In this document: piece by piece, positions 8,107-14,285 of the stretch
Layout of the letters: the number at the start of each line of letters is the position of its first letter
How positions within the stretch are numbered: the stretch's first letter is position 1
Assembly: GCA_902490325.1 (NCBI GenBank)
Contig: CABUDJ010000049.1
Span: 1-16,080 of the forward strand
From: an uncultured Collinsella sp.
GTDB taxonomy: Bacteria > Actinomycetota > Coriobacteriia > Coriobacteriales > Coriobacteriaceae
Direction of reading: 5' to 3'
Length of the DNA: 16,080 nt
Notes under the pieces: model-generated
What the model saw: only the letters and a program-made list of their open reading frames with translations
The model's database searches: none
What the model was told of the DNA's origin: nothing
Made by a program: the position numbers and the translations under genes

Positions 8107-8490
8107 TTAGTAGTTAATGCCCTTCCATCCGCCTATAGTTAGATAGGTGCCCTCCGCAAATACCTCATCGCGAGGCACACCAATTTCTTGCTGGAACTCC
8201 TCCTCACTCGAGCGGTAGTAGAGATTGAAGAGATGAAGTGCCACCGCTGGATCTTCAAGACGTCGGAATTGATGAACCAACTCTTCGCCTGGATAGAGGG
8301 TCATGCGACCAGCCATTACCGGCTTGCCGTAGGCAAGCCACATTGAATTTAAGCGGATATTTCTGTCAAAAATAGATCCGGCGATCTCGAGCTCATCAAT
8401 AGCCTGCTGACGTGTATAGAGCTTTCCAGGGCTAATTTTACTCACGACGGTCTCTATATTCTCCTTGGTTGGAAGCCATTTTGTATGCAT
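8107..8490 (-). CDS. Uncharacterised island protein, first gene of the minus-strand pair
   Basis: The product has 127 residues, is mostly polar, and has no signal peptide or membrane helix. I do not recognise the family. The segment TRQQAIDELEIAGSIFDRNI could be a small winged-helix or HTH-like unit, followed by an acidic helical stretch (RSSEEEFQQEIGVPRDE) and a glycine-containing end. The start at 8490 is chosen because AAAGGA (8498-8503) lies 7 nt before it; ATG at 8496 is too close to that site and TTG at 8508 overlaps it. It lies just upstream of the metallophosphoesterase and diverges from the DUF3846 gene. A regulatory or partner role for the phosphoesterase is only a guess from position. 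Confidence 0.65.
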   Translation of the reverse strand: MHTKWLPTKENIETVVSKISPGKLYTRQQAIDELEIAGSIFDRNIRLNSMWLAYGKPVMAGRMTLYPGEELVHQFRRLEDPAVALHLFNLYYRSSEEEFQQEIGVPRDEVFAEGTYLTIGGWKGINY

Positions 8491-8519
8491 GCCCATGTCC
8501 TTTCGCAACGTTTAAGTCA

Positions 8520-8525
8520 ATTATA
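8520..8525 (-). promoter_or_regulatory. -10 element for the minus-strand island pair
   Basis: A perfect TATAAT on the minus strand lies about 30 bp upstream of the ATG at 8490. The hexamer 17 bp further upstream (TCTAAA) is a poor -35, so activation or another form of recognition may be needed. Confidence 0.4.
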
Positions 8526-8570
8526 CTCGATGGTAATCCAGTTTTAGACGAGATTTATTTAAGCTATCTA

Positions 8571-8599
8571 TTGATTTATTATCAATTGAATCTTACACT
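8571..8599 (+). promoter_or_regulatory. Promoter for the plus-strand island pair, with nearby inverted repeats
   Basis: TTGATT (8571-8576) and TACACT (8594-8599) are separated by 17 bp, 43 bp upstream of the DUF3846 gene. Two inverted repeats overlap it: TTGAT/ATCAA (8571-8585) and GAATC/GATTC (8588 to about 8610). They could be operators for a regulator acting between the divergent pairs. Confidence 0.4.
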
Positions 8600-8641
8600 G
8601 AAGTAGATTCGATAGTAGACGATACTTTTAAGGAGTGTCTA

Positions 8642-9019
8642 ATGACGTATAAAGACGGAAAGCGCGGTAAGGAGATGCTGCTCGTTCCCATCGGGGGCCG
8701 TCCGCAACCGGTTGTGGTGAACAACATCAACAAAACCCTGCGGTGCGAAATGTTTGCATGCGCTTTCGATGAGACGTGGGACGATGACGTCGAGGTCCTC
8801 CTGTATGTGAACGATGCGGGAAAATTTGATGGCTCTGCGCCCAATCGAGCCATTCGTTGGGCTAATGGCAAGCTCATCGATATCGTGTTCGGGAACTTTC
8901 TCATTGTCGCCATCGACAGAAAAACCGCCAGCACGATCGATATGCCGGCAGAGGTTCAACGCTTCTACCAGCAAAAGTACAGCGGATACGATGTCAACTG
9001 GGAGCAGCGGCCCCAATAA
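8642..9019 (+). CDS. DUF3846 domain protein
   Basis: This 125-residue protein matches my recollection of the DUF3846 pattern: a short beta-rich N-terminus (MLLVPIGGRPQPVVV), the YVNDAGK turn at 55-61, APNRAIR at 66-72 and IDIVFGNFLIVAID at 79-92. Members are common in phages, plasmids and other mobile DNA and have no settled function to my knowledge. AAGGAG lies 6 nt before the ATG. It is the first gene of a plus-strand pair: the next gene starts 79 bp later, after a strong hairpin. The protein should be cytoplasmic. The family call rests on motif memory without a profile search. Confidence 0.7.
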   Translation: MTYKDGKRGKEMLLVPIGGRPQPVVVNNINKTLRCEMFACAFDETWDDDVEVLLYVNDAGKFDGSAPNRAIRWANGKLIDIVFGNFLIVAIDRKTASTIDMPAEVQRFYQQKYSGYDVNWEQRPQ

Positions 9020-9031
9020 ACAGCCCGATAA

Positions 9032-9068
9032 GGGAATGCGGACAGTCCAAAGCACCGTCCGCATTCCC
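9032..9068 (+). promoter_or_regulatory. Strong intercistronic hairpin
   Basis: A perfect 12-bp stem GGGAATGCGGAC / GTCCGCATTCCC encloses a 13-nt loop, 12 bp after the DUF3846 stop codon and 30 bp before the next start. No U-tract follows on either strand, so it does not look like a simple terminator. RNA processing, transcript stabilisation or attenuation between the two genes are possible. Confidence 0.6.
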
Positions 9069-9098
9069 TACCATTCCCGAAAAAAGAGAGGAAAGCCC

Positions 9099-9932
9099 AT
9101 GTGCGACTACGATGCAATTCGGAAAATGCTGAGCTATTGGTGCGAACCGGACCCGTGCCTAGAACCGGGCGGCTACGATGATTGGAGGAAGAGAAACGAT
9201 TTGGACTGTATTATCGCGTCCCGAGATCGCCGTGTCCCCAATGACTTGGTCCTGAACGCCGATCTCATCTTTTCCCTATGGGTCCCGCTTCGAGCCACCC
9301 TCAACAGTGCTCCCAACGAGCGATGGGTGTGGTGGCGTGAGTTCGAGTATGGAGTCAAATGTCCTAAGGAGAATCCCAAATACGAGTGTGGCTTGAATAG
9401 CGACGCAGTTGCTGCAGGACGGCAGTACGCGACTGATGTGTATGGCGATAAACAACCCAGAGACTTCATGATAAAGCGCCACGCGCCCTTCTTACAGGAG
9501 TTCAACGATCATATCGATGAATTTCTACCACGCGACAACGAAGCCACAGCAGCCCTCGAGAGGCTTTTTGAACTCGGCCAGACCAGGGCGAACGTTATGA
9601 TCCTACTCGACCGATCGTGGAACAGCAAACGCGGGAAAATGTATGACTACATGCCTAGTTTCTTGGACTGGCTATTCGGTAAATATGATCTTGCAAATCA
9701 TCGTGCCGCCGATGAAAACATCGATATCGCCAAATGGATTGAGAGGGAGAAGCTCCAGCCATTCTTCGAAAATGAGCACATATCCCGAGATTGCATCCGC
9801 GATCTCGCGGGTATCGGAAGTCTGAGATGCCCCCATATGAATGAGCTCAAAAACAGCATACCAGCGTACCTGAGCACATGCTCCACAATCCTGGAAAGGC
9901 GAGGCCAGCTTCTCGAAGAGGCATCAGTCTAA
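9099..9932 (+). CDS. Uncharacterised island protein, second gene of the plus-strand pair
   Basis: The product has 277 residues, is rich in aromatic and charged residues (RWVWWREFEYG at 75-85, SFLDWLFGKYD at 187-197), and has no signal peptide or obvious membrane helix. I do not recognise the family. The segment 150-277 appears largely helical. Scattered cysteines (15, 20, 37, 88, 97, 232, 244, 261) do not form a clear metal motif. The start at 9099 is supported by AGAGAGGA 6 nt before the ATG; the frame is open upstream to 8814, but that part overlaps the DUF3846 gene in another frame. The stop lies only 10 bp before the right repeat array, whose first hairpin may end the transcript. Composition is lower in G+C than the core genes. 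Confidence 0.7.
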   Translation: MCDYDAIRKMLSYWCEPDPCLEPGGYDDWRKRNDLDCIIASRDRRVPNDLVLNADLIFSLWVPLRATLNSAPNERWVWWREFEYGVKCPKENPKYECGLNSDAVAAGRQYATDVYGDKQPRDFMIKRHAPFLQEFNDHIDEFLPRDNEATAALERLFELGQTRANVMILLDRSWNSKRGKMYDYMPSFLDWLFGKYDLANHRAADENIDIAKWIEREKLQPFFENEHISRDCIRDLAGIGSLRCPHMNELKNSIPAYLSTCSTILERRGQLLEEASV

Positions 9933-9942
9933 TTTCTAATTG

Positions 9943-10238
9943 TCTCAATCTGCGACATCTAGGCCCACTTTTGGCCCCTACCTGTTACAGATCGAGACAA
10001 TAGAAACCATCCCAACAAAACGTCTCGATCTGTAACATCTATCGACCAAAACCGGCCCTAGGCGTTACAGATCGAGACAAACCAAACCCGCCTGCTAGAA
10101 AATCTCAATCTGTAACAGCTGCTCGGCAGAATCCGTCCCTCGTGTTACAGATTTAGACAAACGGGACCCAACCCACCGGTATATCTTGATCTGTAACACC
10201 TAGCCGCCCAAATCGGGTCTAGATGTTACAGATCGAGA
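9943..10238. repeat. Right alternating-orientation repeat array (8 motifs, 40-bp grid)
   Basis: The same 15-bp motif as in the left array occurs eight times in alternating orientation, starting at 9943, 9983, 10023, 10063, 10103, 10143, 10184 and 10224. The single 41-bp step (10143 to 10184) sits at the same place from the right end as in the left array (7025 to 7066). Interval sequences also match: the interval before 10103 is nearly identical to that before 6985 (both contain CCGCCTGCTAG), and the last hairpin interiors share AGCCGCCCAAATCGGGTC. The two arrays are therefore related copies flanking the island. Confidence 0.9.
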
Positions 10239-10287
10239 TATTGTTTGAGAAGCTGTGGACCACGCCGAAAGACGGTCCCTTGATAAC

Positions 10288-10316
10288 AAAAAAGCTCGCC
10301 GGCTAAGCCGACGAGC
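10288..10316 (-). terminator. Terminator of the tRNA-Met gene
   Basis: On the minus strand GCTCGTCGGC / GCCGGCGAGC form a 10-bp stem (one T-G wobble) with loop TTA, followed by TTTTTTG. It begins 10 bp after the CCA end of the tRNA. Confidence 0.85.
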
Positions 10317-10326
10317 TGCAAGTTCT

Positions 10327-10403
10327 TGGTCGCGGGGGCAGGATTTGAACCTACGACCTCCGGGTTATGAGCCCGGCGAGCTACCAGACTGCTCCACCCC
10401 GCA
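10327..10403 (-). tRNA. Initiator tRNA-Met (anticodon CAT)
   Basis: The 77-nt gene folds as a full cloverleaf and encodes its own CCA. The D stem is GAGC/GCTC. The anticodon stem is CCGGG/CCCGG around CTCATAA, with the three G-C pairs next to the loop that mark initiator tRNAs. The T stem is GTAGG/CCTGC around TTCAAAT, and the acceptor is GCGGGG/CCCCGC. Position 1 is T and position 72 is G, so the terminal pair is a U-G wobble where many bacterial initiators have a C-A mismatch; in both cases a Watson-Crick pair is absent, as expected for an initiator. The discriminator base is A. No second tRNA is adjacent. Confidence 0.95.
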
Positions 10404-10434
10404 ATGTCTGGGCGCCTCATGTGCGCAAGAAAGA

Positions 10435-10463
10435 ATATTACGCGGGAGTTCGGTAAACGGCAA
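10435..10463 (-). promoter_or_regulatory. Promoter of the tRNA-Met gene
   Basis: TTGCCG (10458-10463) and TAATAT (10435-10440) are separated by 17 bp on the minus strand, placing transcription start about 25 nt before the mature 5' end. Confidence 0.5.
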
Positions 10464-10538
10464 GGAAAATCTCGTAGAGCATAATTCCTTCATATCTTGA
10501 ACGCCCCCGGCGCGAAGAGTCCAGGGCCCGCGACGCCG

Positions 10539-11726
10539 CTAGACCATCCCGTCAAACGACATCTCATCGTCGGACAAAACGGCAGCGTCAAAACCTTCGG
10601 GTCCATCGGCTACGCAGTCCTCAAACACGCGATACCTCTCGGCGCGCTCACGGGCCGCGGCGGCAGCCAGCTCAAAAGCGCGGTCGAGCGACATGCCGCA
10701 CATGAGCTGATACTCAAGCTCTACAGTGAAGTCGCCGCCCACGTCATTCGCCACATCGCTGGCACGCATGCGCAGCTCATCGCTCCACGGCAGCACGACT
10801 TTTCGATCGTCATCCTCGTCCGCAAAGGACACGCCCTTCGCGGCAAGACGCTCGGCCGTCACGTCCTTCACCATGGAGTCAATAAAATCTGCCAGCGAAG
10901 ACTTCTCGCTGTTGATCAACGCCACCACCGTCTTATCGCCGTCCACGCGAGCCGCGGGCAACTCATTCAGATATTTAGCTGCAGCGATATTCATCGCCGG
11001 CAGGTCGTCCACATCGATATTCCGATTTGTAAGCAAGCCGATGAGCCCGCGATCATACGCCTTCGCCGCACCGTAAGAGCCGGGCTCCCACTCGGCAAAC
11101 TGCCCGAGCATGCCGCTTGTGGCCACAAGTACGCTTTCGGCGTCCCCGCGATAGCCAAACTCCCAGTGATAGGAATCGTGCAGCGGGAACGGCTGGCTCG
11201 ACAGCGGCCCGCAGTGCATATGCGTCAGGGCAAACGGATCGCCCATGAGACCCACGGCAACCGCACCGGAATCGCCGGCATTGCCATACCAGACGCGCGT
11301 GCCGTCCCATACCACCAGGCACATTGTGCAGGCAAACGAGGCGATGTCGGCAGCGGGCTGATCGACGGCCACGTCTGCGACCGCACGGAGAGCGCGCTCA
11401 AACACGCCCTTAAGGGCAGAGGCATCACCCGGCACGAGCTCGCCCCGACGATACGCCTCGGCCGCGGCATCGACGGCGGCTTCGCTGGCAAGGTGGGCAC
11501 CTTCGCTGCTCAAAATCATGGATGGCATACCACCCGCGACGGCGGCAACGATCGCCTGGCGAGGCGCCGCGTCGGCCACCGAGCCTCCGCCGTCCGGGCC
11601 ACCATCCCCCACCGCGCCGAACGCGCGAGGCGGCTCGACCACCCTCACGCAGCAGTGCTCCCGATTTCCGCACCCCTGCAACTCATGCCTGGCACCTGCT
11701 ACGCTCGCCTCGTAGTGAATCAACAT
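10539..11726 (-). CDS. PP2C-like protein with degraded catalytic motifs (possible pseudophosphatase)
   Basis: This 395-residue cytoplasmic protein follows the PP2C (PPM) fold pattern. It has GCGNREHCCVRVVE at 18-31, a segment at 61-86 corresponding to the family's ADGxGS motif, CTMCLVVWDGTRVWYGNAGDS at 133-153 (beta strands and turn), ATSG at 202-205 and GDKTVVALIN at 263-272. Several residues that bind the metal ions in active PP2C enzymes are changed. The ADG motif reads AGG (64-66; codon GGT, one base from GAT) and the TDG motif reads TSG (203-205). D264 is retained. From residue 280 on, an acidic, helical C-terminal part has no known role. AAGGAG lies 5 nt before the ATG. The gene is monocistronic and diverges from coaX. 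It could be a binding or regulatory pseudophosphatase, or a divergent active enzyme. Confidence 0.75.
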   Translation of the reverse strand: MLIHYEASVAGARHELQGCGNREHCCVRVVEPPRAFGAVGDGGPDGGGSVADAAPRQAIVAAVAGGMPSMILSSEGAHLASEAAVDAAAEAYRRGELVPGDASALKGVFERALRAVADVAVDQPAADIASFACTMCLVVWDGTRVWYGNAGDSGAVAVGLMGDPFALTHMHCGPLSSQPFPLHDSYHWEFGYRGDAESVLVATSGMLGQFAEWEPGSYGAAKAYDRGLIGLLTNRNIDVDDLPAMNIAAAKYLNELPAARVDGDKTVVALINSEKSSLADFIDSMVKDVTAERLAAKGVSFADEDDDRKVVLPWSDELRMRASDVANDVGGDFTVELEYQLMCGMSLDRAFELAAAAARERAERYRVFEDCVADGPEGFDAAVLSDDEMSFDGMV

Positions 11727-11937
11727 CTCTACTCCTTATCGTCCACACCGGCTGGGCGCGGCGGGCTCTGGTCCGTCCTGCGCCGCGTCCAGGGCTGCTT
11801 CCGCGGGCTTGGACCGCCCGCTTTGTCGCCGACAGTCTGGCAGCAAAACGGGCGTTTCGGTCGCACTCGGTTCAGCTGAACACGGGTCCAAACGCCCACG
11901 CAGACGAATCGCGGCGCAGCAGCGCCGACGGCACGTA

Positions 11938-11943
11938 TACAAT
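11938..11943 (+). promoter_or_regulatory. Possible -10 element of coaX
   Basis: TACAAT (within GTATACAATGG) lies 37 bp upstream of the coaX start, in the 253-bp gap between divergent genes. No convincing -35 is present 16-18 bp upstream. I see nothing else definite in this gap. Confidence 0.3.
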
Positions 11944-11979
11944 GGTGCGCGTCCTTTTACGCCGACACCTGGAGTAGAC

Positions 11980-12753
11980 ATGCTGCTCGCTATCGATATG
12001 GGAAACACGCAGACGGCCATGGGCCTGTTTGACGGAGACGAGCTGGTGCAGTCGTGGCGCATGCCCACCGACCGCTCCTATACTGCCGACGAGATCCACG
12101 TGCGCCTGATGGGTTTCTTTAAGATGTACGGCCTTTCGCTCGACGCGGTCGACGCGATCGCCTTTGCCGGCGTGGTGCCGCAGCTCTCGCGCGAGTGGCA
12201 CGCCGTGGCCGACCGCATTGCCGCGGACGCCATCGTCATTGGGCCGCAGACGGCCGCGGTGACCAAGCTGCGCGCGGCGCGTCCCCAGGCTGTGGGCGCC
12301 GACCGCGTCGCCAACGCCGTTGCGGCCGAAACTTTCTACGGCGCGCCGGCAATCGTGGTGGACTTTGGCACCGCGACCAATATCGACGTCATCGATGAGG
12401 ACGGTTATTACATTGGCGGAGCGATCGCGCCGGGCATCCGCATCTCCATGGACGCGCTTGCCGCCCGTGCCGCTAAGCTCGCCAGCGTGCCGCTCGAGGC
12501 GCCCGAGCACGCTATCGGCCGCGACACCGAGGAGTGCATCAAGGTAGGCGCCGTAACGGGCGCCGCCGCCATGGCTGAGGGCCTGGTCGCGCGCATGAAG
12601 CGCGAGCTGGGCCGCGAGGATGCCACCGTTATCGCCACAGGCGGTCTCGCCGGCATCGTCGCCGATTCGACCGATGCCTTCGACGTGGTCGACGGACAGC
12701 TCACCATCAAGGGTATCTGCGAAATCTACCGCCGCATGCAGGAGCTGGGATAG
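11980..12753 (+). CDS. coaX: Type III pantothenate kinase
   Basis: CoaX phosphorylates pantothenate with ATP, the first step of coenzyme A synthesis in the cytoplasm. The 257-residue length is typical of the family. Motifs are in place: the N-terminal phosphate loop DMGNTQT at 6-12, GADRVANAVAA at 106-116, the DFGTATNIDVID stretch at 128-139, GGAIAPGI at 146-153 and ATGG at 219-222. ATG at 11980 is chosen because GGAG lies 5 nt before it and the family begins directly with the DxGNT strand; the frame is open further upstream without homologous sequence. A hairpin with a T-tract follows the stop. It is transcribed alone, divergent from the PP2C-like gene and convergent with the ATPase gene. 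Confidence 0.95.
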   Translation: MLLAIDMGNTQTAMGLFDGDELVQSWRMPTDRSYTADEIHVRLMGFFKMYGLSLDAVDAIAFAGVVPQLSREWHAVADRIAADAIVIGPQTAAVTKLRAARPQAVGADRVANAVAAETFYGAPAIVVDFGTATNIDVIDEDGYYIGGAIAPGIRISMDALAARAAKLASVPLEAPEHAIGRDTEECIKVGAVTGAAAMAEGLVARMKRELGREDATVIATGGLAGIVADSTDAFDVVDGQLTIKGICEIYRRMQELG

Positions 12754-12784
12754 AGTAAACGCCAGGTCGCAGCAACCAGCCGCC

Positions 12785-12837
12785 AATCCTATTCCTCAAA
12801 ATCGAAAATTTTTCAGTTTTGAGGAATAGGATTTTTT
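12785..12837 (+). terminator. coaX terminator, copy 1 of the GAGGAATAG hairpin
   Basis: A perfect 17-bp inverted repeat (12785-12801 with 12817-12833; arm core CCTATTCCTCAAAA) with an inner GAAAA/TTTTC stem is followed by TTTT on the plus strand. It lies about 30 bp after coaX and 2 bp before the stop codon of the convergent ATPase gene. Two further copies of the same hairpin lie on the other side of that gene. Confidence 0.75.
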
Positions 12838-12838
12838 G

Positions 12839-14035
12839 CTAAGCCTCGCCGCACAACCACCTCGCCAGGTCCACGATCTGCACCCCATCGCGATCCGTGG
12901 CCTCGTGATGCGTGCGGGCAAGAATCATCTTGGGATACGCATCGCCAATGCTCAGCAGTGGCGAAATCTCGCGTTCAAACGTCTTATCCGAGCTGATGTC
13001 GTCGCTCACCTGAATGTAGAGCTTCTCGCTTCGCTTGATTGCTACAAAGTCTATTTCCTTTTTATAGAGCACACCGACGTATACCTCGTATCCGCGGCGC
13101 AGCAGCTCGATGGCCACCATGTTCTCGTATACGCGTCCCCAATCCATATCACGTGTACCAAGCAGTGCGTATTTGAACGCGTGGTCTGCCAGGTAATACT
13201 TCTCGCCGCTCTTAAGGTATTTTTTGCCGCGAATGTCGTACCGACGAACTTTATAGAAGGCAAACGCATCGCACAGGTACCCCATGTACGTGCCGACCGT
13301 CTTGTTCGTAATCTTTAGCCCATCCGCATTCAAAACATCTGTAATGTTGCGTGCCGACGTTATGTTGGAGACGTTGTCCATCATGTAATCGGCAATGCGC
13401 AGCAGTGCCGATTCGTTTCTCACGTTATGCCGCTGCACGATATCCCTCACGATGAGCGTTTTGAAGACATTGGAGAGATATTGGTAGCGCTGCTCCTGCA
13501 GTGGATAAGGGTAAGAGCCGGACATACCGCCGGTTCTCGCGTACTCATCGAAGTCGCGATCGACCTCGCCCTCGTCACTATAGAAGCGATACTCCTCAAA
13601 CGAGAATGGGAAAACCTCGATCTCGAACGTGCGCCCCGTAAAGAGCGTCGACAGATCACTCGACAGCAAAAAGGCGTTCGATCCGGTGATGAAGATGTCG
13701 TACTGCTCGGATGCATGGAGGCTGTTGATCGCGCGTTCAAAGCCGTCGCACATCTGAACCTCGTCGATAAGCAGGAAGTTTTGCTTGTCGGACACTCGAT
13801 GCTCTTTCACATAGGCGAGCAGGGCATGATATTCGAGCAGGCCCTCGAACTCGTCGAGGTTGTAATTGATATGGATGACATTCGAATTGGACAGATTTGC
13901 CTCCACGTAATCGCGGAGGGCCTCGAGCAATTTTGACTTACCGCTACGGCGAATGCCCGTTATGACCTTGATGTCCGGTACGCCAATAAGGCTCGTCAAC
14001 GTGTCCATATATGACGTTCTATTGATGAGTTTCAT
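12839..14035 (-). CDS. COG1373-type ATPase (AAA_14 plus DUF4143)
   Basis: This 398-residue protein has an N-terminal AAA-type ATPase domain. Walker A is GIRRSGKS at 27-34, Walker B LLIDE at 88-92, the sensor-like TGSN is at 117-120 and TGRT at 133-136. The second half matches DUF4143, including VRDIVQRHNVRN at 196-207 and the C-terminal E305...EIDF (327-330)...YIQVS (340-344) pattern, which resembles a PD-(D/E)xK nuclease-like core. Members are common in gut bacteria and archaea, and their function is poorly known. GGGAGG lies 5 nt before the ATG. The gene is a single unit enclosed by three copies of one hairpin (one after the stop, two before the start), which separates it from the coaX and FolPK/BirA-like genes and suggests that gene and hairpins may have arrived together. 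Composition is lower in G+C than its neighbours. Confidence 0.88.
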   Translation of the reverse strand: MKLINRTSYMDTLTSLIGVPDIKVITGIRRSGKSKLLEALRDYVEANLSNSNVIHINYNLDEFEGLLEYHALLAYVKEHRVSDKQNFLLIDEVQMCDGFERAINSLHASEQYDIFITGSNAFLLSSDLSTLFTGRTFEIEVFPFSFEEYRFYSDEGEVDRDFDEYARTGGMSGSYPYPLQEQRYQYLSNVFKTLIVRDIVQRHNVRNESALLRIADYMMDNVSNITSARNITDVLNADGLKITNKTVGTYMGYLCDAFAFYKVRRYDIRGKKYLKSGEKYYLADHAFKYALLGTRDMDWGRVYENMVAIELLRRGYEVYVGVLYKKEIDFVAIKRSEKLYIQVSDDISSDKTFEREISPLLSIGDAYPKMILARTHHEATDRDGVQIVDLARWLCGEA

Positions 14036-14061
14036 TGGTGCCTCCCTGCGGTCTTCTATCG

Positions 14062-14102
14062 CTATTCCTCAAAAACGAAAATTATTCAGTTTTGAGGAAT
14101 AG
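14062..14102. repeat. GAGGAATAG hairpin, copy 2
   Basis: A perfect 13-bp inverted repeat CTATTCCTCAAAA / TTTTGAGGAATAG encloses 15 nt. It lies 27 bp upstream of the ATPase start and may form part of its 5' leader or operator. Confidence 0.85.
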
Positions 14103-14113
14103 ACTCTGCAACG

Positions 14114-14119
14114 AATATA
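14114..14119 (-). promoter_or_regulatory. Possible -10 element of the ATPase gene
   Basis: TATATT on the minus strand lies between hairpin copies 2 and 3. The -35 position has no good match. If it is used, the transcript would begin inside or just before copy 2. Confidence 0.25.
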
Positions 14120-14145
14120 CCTCGTTAAAGGCCGAGCTGGCTTAA

Positions 14146-14190
14146 TTCTATTCCTCAAAATCGAAATATTTTCAATTTTGAGGAATAGAA
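14146..14190. repeat. GAGGAATAG hairpin, copy 3
   Basis: A perfect 16-bp inverted repeat (14146-14161 with 14175-14190; arm core CTATTCCTCAAAAT) encloses 13 nt. It matches copies 1 and 2 in the arms but differs in the loop. Confidence 0.85.
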
Positions 14191-14213
14191 CCGCGATGCC
14201 ACCCTGTAGTCGC

Positions 14214-14249
14214 GTAAAGACCCTCCCCGGCACAGCCGAGGAGGGTCTT
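14214..14249 (-). terminator. Terminator of the FolPK/BirA-like operon
   Basis: The stem AAGACCCTCC / GGAGGGTCTT (14217-14226 with 14240-14249) encloses an inner CGGC-ACA-GCCG hairpin. On the minus strand it lies 36 bp after the BirA-like stop and is followed only by a short U-run (TCTTTA), so its strength is uncertain. Confidence 0.6.
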
Positions 14250-14285
14250 GTTGTCATCGCTATCTTTGAGCGCGGGCGCCTCGCG

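Noticed and set aside
7126..9940. Prophage or complete conjugative element
   Set aside because: Only four small genes are present and none encodes integrase, replication, packaging or transfer functions.
10327..10403. tRNA 3' end as the attachment site of the island
   Set aside because: No duplicate of the tRNA 3' end was seen at the far side of the island and no integrase gene is present.
10497..11879. Long plus-strand frame opposite the PP2C-like gene
   Set aside because: The minus strand has a ribosome-binding site and a PP2C-like pattern; the plus translation has no recognisable domain.
11872..12786. Minus-strand frame opposite coaX
   Set aside because: The plus strand encodes complete CoaX motifs; the opposite frame is a shadow of GC-rich codons.
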